A stretch of DNA of 64,000 bases, from contig NC_134851.1 in the NCBI RefSeq assembly GCF_965363235.1, forward strand, positions 49,418,833 through 49,482,832, written 5' to 3'. The DNA comes from Mytilus galloprovincialis. Its lineage: Eukaryota > Mollusca > Bivalvia > Mytilida > Mytilidae. The notes under the pieces were generated by a model, which had not been told where the DNA came from, did no database searches, and was given only the letters and a program-made list of their open reading frames with translations. Positions 23,085 to 34,000 of the stretch are shown here, in pieces; the first letter of the stretch is position 1, and each line of letters starts with the position of its first letter. Made by a program: the position numbers and the translations under genes.

Positions 23085-23262
23085 TTCATTATCACACTTA
23101 TGGGGAACTGATTTTGCTCATTGTTGAAGGATGTACAGTTACTAACAATTACATCACTTCACTTGAAGTTCCTCCATCGTTCAATTTTCATCCATGGAGA
23201 TCCCTGTCTTGGTTTACGGTTGATGGTTGTCTTATTGAAATTCATACCACATCTCCTTATTC
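23085..23262 (+). repeat. Diverged retroelement tail
   Basis: ACTGATTTTGCTCATTGTTG, AAGGATGTACAG and, at the end, GTTGTCTTATTGAAATTCAT plus ACCACATCTCC follow the tail consensus. An unrelated stretch of about 60 bp (near 23170-23215) sits inside it. Confidence 0.6.
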
Positions 23263-23280
23263 TGGTTATCATACAGTATA

Positions 23281-23605
23281 CATGTTATACCAATGTCCCA
23301 GGTTAGTGGGAGGGTTGGGAACTCGCTAACATGTTTAACCCGCCACATTATTTATGTTTGTGCCTTTCCCAAGTCAGTAGCCTGTAATTCAGTGGTTGTC
23401 GTTTGTTTATGTGTTACTTATTTGTTTTTCGTTCATTTTTTTAAATAAATAAGGCCGTTAGTTTTCTCGTTTGAATTGTTTTACATTGTCTTATCATTGT
23501 TGAAGGCCGTACGGTTACCTTAAATTGTTAATGTTTGTGTCATTTTGGTCTTTTGTGGATAGTTGTCTCATTGGCAATCATACCACATCTTCTTTTTTAT
23601 ATGTT
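23281..23605 (+). repeat. Retroelement 3' tail, 5'-truncated copy
   Basis: Collinear with 10650-10998: TGTCCCAGGTTAG, CTAACATGTTTAACCC, CAGTGGTTGTCGTTTGTTTA, AAGGCCGTTAGTTTTCTCG, TTGAAGGCCGTACGG and GGATAGTTGTCTCATTGGCA occur in order. The 5' end is truncated. The 3' end is the family terminus, ACCACATCTTCTTTTTTATA. Confidence 0.85.
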
Positions 23606-24545
23606 ATACAAGACTAAAATACCTAGTATTATCAAATGAATTATAACAATTGTTAATAGTTGTCAGACTTTTGTTATCAAAAAGCAGCTACTGTACATGT
23701 GTATAATCAAGATGTACACATGATCACTGGTGTCAGATGTAAACAAGAGTGACTGTGCAAATGCTGAAATGTCATCTCTGCTTTGCCTACATGTATGAAG
23801 GTTTTACTACATGTACAAGTATCACATAAACTTTCAATTTTCATTAACCTTTGAAAATGAAGTTGCAGTCAAATTAACCATGCCAGACAGATGATGTACA
23901 CCCTACAAACTGACATTCCATACCCATGATACCCAAAATTTAGTGATTTAAACTGTCTGTGAAATAGACTTAACATTCATAACATCCAAACCATGAAAAC
24001 TAACTTATGAATATCCAATAATATGCCAAAAATAGTGATCCTATACATGTCATGCATGTACATGTAGTTTATACTGTAGCATCTGAGAAACATTTGGAAA
24101 TAGATCAATCCACAAAAACTAAGCATTGTTCAATGAACCATGTAACTGAAGTGACCTTAATCACTGATCCATGAAATGAAGTCAGGATCAGGCCAACCCT
24201 GCCTGACAGACACTGAGACATGTACACCTTTCAAAATACCATAACAATTAATCCAGTAACTCAATTAATATACATACGTTATACATTTAAGACTTCAAGT
24301 GTATTTCACTGTGACTGTTCAAACAGTAATATTTTTTTGTAAACAGTTACATGTACATGTAGTGTACCATGAAAACTAGGTGAAGTGCAATGAACAAATC
24401 AATAACAGAAACTTCATAACATTTTAAAGGAAGTATCCAGGCATTTCAGCTTCTAAAATGTATCTGGTGAAGCTTAAAAATACAAAACGGTACGCTGTAG
24501 CCACTGCCAGATTGTAATACATATTTCTTGGCTTGCATGCATGTA
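23606..24545. other. Interior of outer element up to the inner insertion
   Basis: AT-rich with many ACATGTA motifs and no recognisable genes. TA at 24544-24545 is the left copy of the target duplication of the inner element. Confidence 0.5.
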
Positions 24546-24591
24546 CAGTACGGGTAGGGACTTATTTTTATGGATGTCTTAATCCGTCTAG
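24546..24591 (+). repeat. Left terminal inverted repeat of inner element
   Basis: 46 bp pairing with 30958-31003. Mismatches fall at repeat positions 7, 30 and 32. The preceding TA is the target-site duplication. Confidence 0.92.
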
Positions 24592-26139
24592 TCGGATATG
24601 AATAATCGGACATTTTTATGGTAGGTAGTATGGTCATTAATCAACAGATCCAGGTGTGATGGTAATATACTTTTCCTTTCATCTTAATCCGTGCTACTAG
24701 AATTACGGTTCACTGATTTCAGAATTAGGTTACCTGTAATTTTAACCACTCAGTCACTTTATTGATTATTTAAGTTCTACATCGTTTTTGACATAAAATA
24801 TTTTTACAGGTGAAGTACTGGAGAACATTTTGTTTTAATAAAAATAGCGCATTTCTTTTATTTAACGGTTTTTATATTGCAACTGCTATATATTTTCTTT
24901 GTTTTTTTCTCAAAATTATTTTTATTTGTTGATTTGGGTTTTTTTTGTTTGTATCTTTTTTTTTATATGTTTGCATAAAAAATTTAAATATATTTTTATT
25001 CTAGAAGGTTATTTTTGTTTGACTGATTTATTTCCCATGTCATCCCATTGATTAGCAGAATTATTTGCGTACGTTTTAGTTTGACCCGGTAAATGCAAAA
25101 TATTGCAAAGTAATGCAATTCCTCACATTTAAATAATTTAACGGTGCCGTATTGACTCTTAATTCATAATATTAATTTACGCACAATCCATGTATACTTG
25201 TATGTTAAATCTAAAAAAATATTTGCCTTGAAAAGACAATTCCATGATGCATATATTTTTAATTCACAGTGTGTCCACGTGGTTAAACTTTAACTTGACC
25301 TCACTCACAATATTGAATGCTAAAAATAGACATATTAATACAGATCGATTTTGTCCCCTGCACAAGATATTTATATGGCGGGAAATATCGTAACAGTAAA
25401 CCCAGGTGACCTTACTGAACGACCGTGGGAAAATCATTCATGATTAAATTTGATGTGGAATGATTGACAGTATTGTGCGGTCTCTGAGGCTCTTGATCGA
25501 GCTCCATTAACAATTGATTTACGAGATTAGAAATTTAATCCATTTACATTCATGTAGCTGTAGTCTTCTTTAACTATTTTATGTTTATATTTATCAGTCA
25601 TTTCCCGTATTTCCATTTAAATAATATATTTGGAGATCTGCTTTGAAGTTCGGAATAAACACGGCGTACGTTATATATATTGTATTAAAAAAAAAGATTG
25701 TTTCAAACAGATTAACGGGAAATATACATTGATACTTGTATAGTTTGACGTTTCTTTAATACTAGTAGTCAAGTTGTGAATTTTCCTTCTTTTTTTTGTG
25801 TGTCTGCCGGCGTAAGGTTGATGGTATAGTATTACTGAATAGAACGCAAATAATAACTCAAGAAGATTACGAATCAAGACCCAATATGACAATTTACAAT
25901 GTATTTGAATATGGAATAGACGATCTGATTTTTTTTGTTTCTATGTCGTAATTTTCTGTTTTTTTGTCGTCGGTAGAAATGCAAATATTCTATTTAAATA
26001 ATTGAAGAACAAGAATGGAACAAGTGAATATGAGATTTAATTCATTAATAAAACAAAATGTATGGCATGTAATGATGATGATATATTACACAGTTTAAAC
26101 ATTTTATGATTTAATAATGTCACACATTTTTACACGTTT
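24592..26139. other. Inner element, 3' side of the BEN gene
   Basis: Non-coding. A minus-strand ATTAAA at 26110-26115 lies about 25 bp past the BEN stop and could serve as its polyadenylation signal. A somewhat less AT-rich island at about 25390-25510 (CCCAGGTGACC, GCGGTCTCTGAGGCTC) has no assigned role. The rest is very AT-rich. Confidence 0.5.
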
Positions 26140-27399
26140 TTAACACTTCCTGGTGGCTGGTTGGACTGGTCGACGAAGATACTGGTTCAACTTCTCAACG
26201 ACTAAAGCATGATAGGCTGACTCTGTGTTGACTGATGGGAAGAGTGCAGTGACATACCTCTTAATCACATTCTTTCTGTTGTCTTCTAATGGCCTTTTGC
26301 TAAGTTTACCACCGCCCCTGTACGAATAGTGGATACGTAGTTGATCTGAGGTGAATAATTCCGGGAAAAAGTGCTTTAGCAATAAAACCCCAAACGATCC
26401 AGGGTTTGTTCCACAGTTGGAATACTTGCTGAAGTCATCTTCTGTTAGACGCATGTGCTCGGGAATGTCATTGAACAAATGCATAGGCATGACTATGCGT
26501 TGCATAATTGGCTGAGGTTGAGGCGAGTCTGGTAACGATGATGTAGGTGTAAGTGGCAAATCTGGCAGAGGTTGGGGAATTCTCGGCGTTGTGGGTGTAG
26601 CTGGAGTAGTTGGTAGTCTGATTGGAGCGAGGATTGGAGTTATTGGTAAAGGCGTAAGATGGGCAGTTCTCTGCTTTGTAGCTAGCTCTTTTATAATATT
26701 GCCTTGCTCTTTAATAATATTGCCTTGCTCTTTAATTATATTGCCTTGGTTTATCATTAGTCTTTCCATCTCGGCTATTCTGGTGTTGGAGAGTTGCATC
26801 TGTTTTTCAATAGCTTGAAGAGACTGCTGTATTGAAAAAGCAGGTGGGTCCTTGTTGGTTGGTGTTGTTTGAGTAGTAGCTGCTTTACACACTGGTGGCG
26901 GAGTTGCTGGAGTAGTTGGTGAAGGTGGTGTTGGAGCCAAGAGATGAGGTGGAAGTTCCGGCGAAACTGACGGCGACCTGTACTGATACGGGTCGCTGGT
27001 CCCCTCTCCTGTGCTCAGCATGACAGCAAGTTGTTTGACTCTTTTAACCTTAGGTGCACGACGAATCACCCTTTTTCTTTTGCGTATAGTATACTCTGTA
27101 TCTGGTTGCGAGTCAGGTGAAGAAGCTGCTTTAGCTGGCGAATCTGGTGATGATAGTGGCGATGACGGAGCAACTGCATGCTCAGTTTCTTTCTGTTTCA
27201 TAAGGATGTAATCACCCGTGTCTAATATCTCAGCTGTTTCTGGGTTGTCGGAGCTAGTGCCATAAATGACTGGGTACCGCTCGCCGATGCGGACACGGCC
27301 TTCTGTAACAATCTTTATTCTAGGACATGTATAGATAGTGTCATCATCATACTTTACAAGAAAGTGACTGAATTCTCGTGTAGCAGCTCTGATAGCCAT
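26140..27399 (-). CDS. BEN-domain protein encoded by the transposon
   Basis: The 419-aa product is complete, with an ATG in good context (A at -3, G at +4). Residues 9-75 resemble a small Tudor/SH3-like fold (FLVKYDDD, YPVIYG, AEILDTGDYI). Residues 76-104 are Ser/Pro-rich. Residues 105-123 form a basic NLS-like patch (RKRKRVIRRAPKVKR). Residues 140-185 are Pro/Thr-rich. Residues 188-243 form a coiled coil containing three tandem QGNIIKE heptads. A second Pro/Thr linker follows, then a C-terminal BEN domain at about 318-409 with TNPGSFGVLLLKHFFPELF and RPLEDNRKNVIKRYV. BEN domains bind DNA and chromatin factors and often act in repression. The gene lies inside the TIRs and points away from the transposase, so I infer an accessory transposition or silencing factor. 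A captured host gene is the alternative. Confidence 0.88.
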   Translation of the reverse strand: MAIRAATREFSHFLVKYDDDTIYTCPRIKIVTEGRVRIGERYPVIYGTSSDNPETAEILDTGDYILMKQKETEHAVAPSSPLSSPDSPAKAASSPDSQPDTEYTIRKRKRVIRRAPKVKRVKQLAVMLSTGEGTSDPYQYRSPSVSPELPPHLLAPTPPSPTTPATPPPVCKAATTQTTPTNKDPPAFSIQQSLQAIEKQMQLSNTRIAEMERLMINQGNIIKEQGNIIKEQGNIIKELATKQRTAHLTPLPITPILAPIRLPTTPATPTTPRIPQPLPDLPLTPTSSLPDSPQPQPIMQRIVMPMHLFNDIPEHMRLTEDDFSKYSNCGTNPGSFGVLLLKHFFPELFTSDQLRIHYSYRGGGKLSKRPLEDNRKNVIKRYVTALFPSVNTESAYHALVVEKLNQYLRRPVQPATRKC

Positions 27400-28531
27400 A
27401 CTGATTATAATGATTAATGAAAAAATATAGTTATATTTATATTAAATTATTATAAATCTTATTAATGAAAACAGCTCAAGTAAAATAAACAGTCTTTGAG
27501 GAAAAAATAAACAATCTTTGAAATAAAAACATTCTTTGAAGTCAGAATAATATTATGAGTTCATTTCAGGACATCAAACAATCGCACAGCTTGTGTGAAT
27601 TTCCTTTGATATAATTATACTTTTATTCAATACTTAATTTCCAATTAAATTTCAAAAGTTGATTATTAATTAATAATTATTTAAGTATTTTTTATTTTAG
27701 GTCAATATTCGTAACACCTCATTTAATAACTCATATATGGAAATTGTTTCATTTTATTGTCGAAGTAGGTAAATTGCTAATAATTTTCAGCCTTTGATAT
27801 ACGCCAGTGACAAAACTTATGTAATGTATTTATGGGGGTCTAAATGGAGGTCCTTTGGTTTAATTTTTAATTCCATTAAATTTGTATTCATTTTCTCTAT
27901 TCTTTAAATTTTTTGTCCATTATTCTTTATTCTTTATATTTAAGGACCTCATAATTCTCAGAATATCTTTATATTTATTTCTTTTTTTGTTTTTCCCCCG
28001 TTTTTATTTTAATATATATATATTTATAAATTAATTAGATAAGAAAGATACTTTCTATGTATATTTATAAATTATACATAGAAAGTATCTTTCTTATCTT
28101 TTAAGTTAAGATGATGGATAATGAATATCTTAATGATCTGAAATTAATATGATCAATTAAGAGTGAAAACAATATAGATTTATGAGTAAAATATCTACAT
28201 CCACGCATTATAGTTTATTAATTTATTTAAAGTATATTTAGTTGTTTTGTTGTGTATCCGTTTTTTATGCATCTTTAATTGATATGAAATATTCTTTTAC
28301 AAAAGTCGTATGGGGCTAGTGTCAGTAACACACGATTTGAAGTTCCAACTTTCTTTCTCACGATTAATTTGACATGTGTATTAATGTAACCAGATGATGG
28401 TCTACAGGTGTTCACCCAGACAAGTCGACTCCTGGTCATTTCCCGTGCAATACACATGCCATGTTAGGGGATGCATTTAAATAGCATTTGTAAATTTAAC
28501 TTATCAGTATAGTTCGATATCTTCACATACC
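27400..28531. promoter_or_regulatory. Shared upstream region of the two divergent transposon genes
   Basis: 1,132 bp separate the two start codons, so both promoters must lie here or start within it. It is very AT-rich and includes pyrimidine runs around 27893-27945 (ATTCTTTATTCTTTATATTT). It also holds a perfect 27-bp hairpin at 28037-28099. I cannot place transcription starts by eye; divergent sharing of control elements is inferred from geometry only. Confidence 0.55.
28037..28099. repeat. Perfect 27-bp inverted repeat with 9-nt loop
   Basis: Arms 28037-28063 and 28073-28099 are exact reverse complements (AGATAAGAAAGATACTTTCT at the start of the left arm), with the loop TTTATAAAT between them. 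It sits 433 bp before the transposase start and 638 bp before the BEN start on the opposite strand. In so AT-rich a tract, a mismatch-free 27-bp palindrome suggests a recent inverted duplication or a maintained binding site or hairpin. Confidence 0.95.
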
Positions 28532-29677
28532 ATGCCGAAGTTTAAGCTTACACATCAAGACAACCTAGAAATCATCGCTTTGTATAGACAGAGCTGGCCA
28601 GTTTATGCCATTGTAAATAAGCTAGCCGCCAGAAGCATAGATGTTACCTGGGGTACCGTTAAACATGTCATTAAAAGATACCAAAGTGGCAAGATAGGCT
28701 ACGACAATTTGAGCAAGGAAGAAGAAAAATTACCAACTTTCCAATATATCACTGATCATGATGTCAACTTTGTAAAGAATGCTTTGGCTAAAAAACCTAC
28801 TCAAACGTCTACCGACATTCAGCGTCTTTTAGCAGACAAGGGTACACACACCAGCAAATCAACTGTCAAAAAAGTCATTAAAGCAGCCGGTTATACAGCT
28901 TCCTCACCTAGATATGGACAGATGGTTCGAGAACCTAACAAGTTGAAACGGGTTCTGTTTTCTAAGGCGGCCATTGCCGACAACGATAACTTTGACAATA
29001 TAATCTTCACTGACGAATGTTCCGTGCAACTGCACGATAACAAGGTTATCATCTACCGAGAAAAAGACTCCGTTGCTCCAGTTCTACCTAAACCTAAGCA
29101 CCCACTGAAGGTACACGTTTGGGCTGGTATAAGTCGTCGGGGGACCACAAGTATTCTGATATTTGAAAACATCATGACATCAGACTTCTATATCAACTCG
29201 ATACTGGTGACAGGCCTAATACCATTCATCAACCGATTATACCCTGACACTCACCGATTTCAGCAGGATAATGACCCTAAGCATACTGCAAATGCAACAA
29301 AAGACTTTATGAGGCAGCACAATATTAACTGGTGGGATGTTTGGCCAGCAGAGAGTCCCGATTTTAACCCAATAGAGATGGTGTGGAGCATGATGAAGTC
29401 TAGATTGTCCAAAAAAGAACCAAGAACAAAAGAAGATCTCATCAATGGCATCAAGTCTGTTTGGAGAGAAGATATGACCATAAACATCTGTAACAATTTT
29501 ATCGACCATATCTTCAAAGTACTACCGATAGCAGTTCAAGTAGACGGGCGAGCTACGGGAGATCTACCCAAGAAGATATTCCCAGAGAGATCCAGTGGCA
29601 AGTCTCTCAAGTATTTTGATGACAAGCTGAAAACACCAGAGTACCAACTGAAAGTCGTGGGCATGAAGCTGAAATGA
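28532..29677 (+). CDS. Tc1/mariner-type transposase (DD35E)
   Basis: This 381-aa protein is intact. It would cut the element at its TIRs and insert it at TA. The N-terminal half holds two helix-turn-helix units: residues 5-50 (TWGTVKHVIKRY at 39-50) and about 75-120 (TSTDIQRLL, SKSTVKKVIKAAG). The catalytic core follows: D161 in IIFTDECSV, VWAGIS at 196-201, D246 in QQDNDPKHT, and E282 in SPDFNPIEMVW. Thirty-five residues lie between D246 and E282 by my count, one more than in Tc1 itself (34). The C-terminal 90 residues are basic and longer than in many Tc1 proteins. The start ATG has A at -3, and homology begins at once. It lies within the 24546-31003 TIRs and is divergent from the BEN gene. 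AATAAA occurs at 29948-29953. Confidence 0.95.
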   Translation: MPKFKLTHQDNLEIIALYRQSWPVYAIVNKLAARSIDVTWGTVKHVIKRYQSGKIGYDNLSKEEEKLPTFQYITDHDVNFVKNALAKKPTQTSTDIQRLLADKGTHTSKSTVKKVIKAAGYTASSPRYGQMVREPNKLKRVLFSKAAIADNDNFDNIIFTDECSVQLHDNKVIIYREKDSVAPVLPKPKHPLKVHVWAGISRRGTTSILIFENIMTSDFYINSILVTGLIPFINRLYPDTHRFQQDNDPKHTANATKDFMRQHNINWWDVWPAESPDFNPIEMVWSMMKSRLSKKEPRTKEDLINGIKSVWREDMTINICNNFIDHIFKVLPIAVQVDGRATGDLPKKIFPERSSGKSLKYFDDKLKTPEYQLKVVGMKLK

Positions 29678-30957
29678 AGATGAATGCAAGATTACATCAA
29701 TTCAAAACAGTCCTTTTAAGGGCTACTTATATTGTACGAAAAGAGTCTAACAATTGTTGTTTAATACATATCAAGTACCAATTTTATTTTATTAATTCTC
29801 ATATCCACGATCATGTCTTTATTCGGACACCTCTTTTTAAGTTAATTAAGTTCGGAAATACCCATCAGCATGAAATTTAGTTTAAATGAATAATTCAAAT
29901 ACATTTTTTTTTAAATCCGCTAATCATGATTAATTTTAATTCCAACAAATAAACATCAAAATTAAAAACATTCGTGTATTGATTGGCACAATTCTTAAAA
30001 ATTGATTTAAAAAAAGATTCACGTGTCAGCAAAATTGTTATTTCCATTACATGTAAATTTAGTAAAGTTTGTTTAATTTTTTTATAAATATTAATGTTCA
30101 CGGCTAAAAAGATATTGTAATAAATAAAATAATTGTTTAAATAGCAAGCACGCCTGATCTGGCTGACCAAAATGTTTAACTTTCGAGTAATGATTGACAG
30201 GTATGAACTTTGATAAATAGATGTGGAGGCTCCGGCGGGGAACGTAATGTCGAATGGAAAATGATAGTTTAATTAATTTGTTTGTTTATAAACTTTAGAA
30301 TACTACAATCAGCTTTTTAAACTTTTATATAAATACTAGAATCCGAAATATGTTCAGGGCTTTATAAATATTGTTATAAAAAGGTAATTGTTTTAAAGGT
30401 TGACGGAAAATAAGTTTAATAGTAAGTAAGCACGCGGGATCTGGTTTTAACATGCGGGTATGGTCATTGATAAATAGATGTGGAGGCTCCGGCGGGGAAC
30501 GTATTAATGTCGAAAGGAAAATGATAGTTTAAGTAATTTGATACTGCAATAAACTTTTAAAACTATAATACGGGATCAAGTTTATTTTTGATTGATGGCT
30601 CAACATTTTTTATGAAAACTTCCATTGAAAATCGTCCTGGTTTTTATTATGTTGAATAATATGAAATATTTACGATTAGCAATACATTGTTAAAAATCGT
30701 ATTTTTTCCATTTGTATAACAACTTCACATACATGTACATGTAAAAGTTATATATCTTATTCAATTTTCATAAGTTTATTGAAGTTTTATTCAATATTTA
30801 ACATTTATTTATCCTCTATTAATAATAAAATATATGTACAGGTAAAATTCAATTCTTATCAAGGTGGGACATATTTACGACCCTCCACTGATATTGCACA
30901 GGTAATATCACAGCAGGTGTTTATTACACAGGGACTACTGTCCGACTAGTCTGACAT
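29678..30957. other. Inner element, 3' side of the transposase
   Basis: Non-coding AT-rich sequence containing the duplicated GC-rich motif at 30150-30530. Open frames here (for example 29895-30170 on minus) show no domain. Confidence 0.5.
30150..30530 (+). repeat. Direct duplication with a GC-rich core
   Basis: TGATAAATAGATGTGGAGGC, continuing into TCCGGCGGGGAACGTA, occurs near 30210 and again near 30469. It is followed in both by AATGTCGAA(T/A)GGAAAATG and TAGTTTAA. Upstream of each are AAGCACGC and GATCTGG. The repeat distance is about 259 bp. The core stands out sharply in base composition from the AT-rich surroundings. Confidence 0.9.
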
Positions 30958-31003
30958 CTAGACGGATTAAGGCTTCCATAAAAATAAGTCCCTACCTGTA
31001 CTG
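30958..31003 (-). repeat. Right terminal inverted repeat of inner element
   Basis: 46 bp, reverse complement of 24546-24591 with three mismatches. It is followed by TA at 31004-31005. Confidence 0.92.
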
Positions 31004-31005
31004 TA

Positions 31006-34000
31006 CTTCAACTTTTGTTGCAGGAGGGATAATAAAATTATACTTTAATGTACGTGCATGGTTTATTTGTTTCAAAAACCATGAACACTTGGCCACTCAC
31101 ATGACTAATCATGCTAATTAAGATTTTTATTTAATTCTAATTCAGACTTTAATAATTTAAGTACAGCAAGCAGTCATTTGACTCTAAACAATTGACACGG
31201 ACTGCACGAGACCCTCATAGTTGGTTAAGATCTTTTTACACACCCTGGACATGCTGGCGGTAGTTAACAATTGCAATGCCAACATAAACTTCAGATGTGA
31301 TATACATGTACTGTTTTGTTAATTTCACTGAAACTAGAAATTCACATTATCCATATTGTTATTATATTAAAATGACTGATTATCGACTAATTAAAAGTAT
31401 TCATGAATTCAGATATGATGCACTATTATTAGTAGTATTCACTGAAACTATGCATTTTCATTATTCCAAATTGCTATTTCAAATGAATAGTTATCCTGGG
31501 TATTCTTGGAATTCAGAAATAATGTACATGTATGATTGCACTTTTAATATTCACTGCAACTACGAAATTTTGTTATTCCAAATTCACAATTGATCATGAT
31601 AATCCAAGGTAATTAGTCCTCCAGTAACGTGGTCCTCCTTTAATACAATTTGTAATTTTCCTATTTGTACAAGGCACAATTTTCTTCTTGTCCAATTTAA
31701 TCAGAACATCACATTATCATCATGGAATAATGCTGCACGCCATATTCATAATTTCCAAAAACAATAGATACCTAGCATTAAATAATGAATTAATCCATTG
31801 TTTCACAATTTGCAGCTATACAGCGACTCAGTGACATCTATATTTTCTATGCATCAAAGTGCACATGTACTAGCAGGTGTCATATTCTATTAAAGTGGGA
31901 ATCATGGTCAAACCAATACATATTCAGTATGATTCTACAAAATAAAATATACATTTAGACTCAAGTACAGTAAATGTTTAACTAATAATAAATATATAAT
32001 ACTACATGTATATACATTGTGCAATAATAAGAAAGTTAATTACAATAACTGTATTTACCTAGATAAAACTAGCACTTCTCATTTGATTGACCAAAAAATT
32101 CTAGCACTAATACAATTCTATTTTCAAGTCACTATTAACAAGAAAAATAAATCTTTTAAGGGGGTCTAAATTCTATATAGTGTTGTCTTTTTTCCTGCAT
32201 TAATGATTTGTTAAGTGTGATTGTGTACTTTCATTGAAGGGTTACTGTCTCATTGAGGCTCACACCATACTTTTTTTCATCAATTCTTTAAAGTCAGACA
32301 TCATGGACATAGTTATTCCTCTCTAAAACACAACAGGTTATTTCTTTTGTTTATTTTAATTATGTTTATGATTTAATATGAAATATATTGATACTACAAA
32401 CATGACAAAGAAAAGTTTAAGGAACGAAAAAATAAAATAAATAAATGCCCTGTTACTATATACATGTAGATGATATTGACTTTACCTTTGTCCAGTGCAT
32501 ATAATGAATAAACCTTTGTGATGTAAAAATATTGTTCCAAGACTTAACCATCCCAGTTAATGTTTTAAATCCTTGAGTTTAATAATTTTTACATCTTTTG
32601 TGTTACCCTGAATACTTTTTACTTATTCATTTGTTATAACAGCTTGCATTAAATAATGCTTTGCAGCTCACTTTTTTATTTAATTTAGTTATTTACCCAA
32701 TTTTATTTTAATAAATCAATATTCAGATTACTTTTAAAATTTGCATTTTAATATCCAAAATAATATATATCCTGCTGTTTCATATTTTTCTTAAATTATA
32801 ATTTGTTTTGAAAAAGTTATCAAAATTTTGAAGAGGACAATTTTAATCATGATAATTTGTGAACATTATTATAAAATTGTATCATTATACCAATGACAGA
32901 TTAAATATCATCCCCCAGGGCAATAAACTATTGTGTCTTAATTTGTATATTAGCTAGATCATGTATATAAGAATTTCTGATTATTACCTATCGCATATCC
33001 AGTGTTAACATCCTGATTATTACCTATTTTAATGTCACATTTGCATGGTCATATTCAGTAAATACAAATATTTTAATTGTTAATTTTGAATTTGAATTAA
33101 AAAAAATTGTTTTAGACTAAATTAGTAGATACAACACATACAATGCAGTTAACACAGTAAATTTTATGAGAACTTACTGGATAATACATACTATATCTAT
33201 AAAAAATATTTTGAGCTTCATAAAATACTTTAAAAAAGTTTATACCATGTTAACATAAAAAAATATGCATACAGATAGATTTTTTTGTTATGTTTTCCTG
33301 ACATATTGAATGTTTACATAAAATAATTATCATGATTATGTAAAAAATGCAAAAAATCTGCAGTCGTATGTGAATGCACATGATCAAAGGAGATGTGGGA
33401 TATATCAATGATGCATCAACCCAACAGTTTAATAGGCAACAATAAAGTAATCAAAACACAATTGAATGCGTGTCGAAAAATATATATGACTTATGATTAG
33501 AAGGTCCTTAATCATTGCGGAATAAATATAATGACCATTGAATGTTACTACTTGTAAGTTAGATAACATGTATGGCACAAATGAATTTTGAAAAACAATG
33601 CTAACAGGGCACAATTTATATAAAAATTTCACATGAAAATACATAGTTTGGGTTCAAAGTATTAACAAATTATAGTGATTTAATATAAATTCTATGTTAA
33701 ATCTAAAAAGAATAAAATTATGATGCTAGCTTTGCTCTTTTAATATGTGTTTTTTAAACAATGTAGTACATGATAAAACAATTACTAATTGAATTAGCAC
33801 AATTTGTTTAATCAACTGTGTTTAAATGGCAACTGTTTATGACTCTGTGCCTTGTTTCAGGAACATTAATTTAATAATATTGTTTTATTTTGATGATTAA
33901 TGCTATTTTAAACCATTTTTAAAATGTTTATTCACTTTCAATGCCTGGCATATGCATGCTATTATCAAATATATTAATGTTTTGTTGTCCATGATTTGAG

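Larger units (their letters stand above)
24546..31003. mobile_element. Two-gene Tc1/mariner-type transposon (6.46 kb)
   Basis: The ends are 46-bp inverted repeats with three mismatches (24546-24591 and 30958-31003). They start CAGTAC(G/A)GGTAGGGACTT and are flanked by TA on both sides (24544-24545 and 31004-31005), the standard Tc1/mariner target duplication. It contains an intact Tc1-type transposase (28532-29677, +) and, divergently, an intact BEN-domain gene (26140-27399, -). At 6.46 kb it is several times longer than the usual 1.3-2.5 kb single-gene element of this superfamily. It is nested inside the 15.6-kb element. Intact frames and well-matched ends suggest it is, or recently was, mobile. 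Confidence 0.92.

Noticed and set aside
26591-27211. Plus-strand open frames opposite the BEN gene
   Set aside because: Antisense shadows of the well-supported BEN coding sequence.
29237-29517. Minus-strand open frames opposite the transposase
   Set aside because: Antisense shadows of the transposase gene, with no independent support.
24546-31003. Interpretation of the whole nested locus as an integrated virus
   Set aside because: TIRs, TA duplications and a Tc1-type transposase explain the inner element, and no capsid, polymerase or packaging gene is present in either element.
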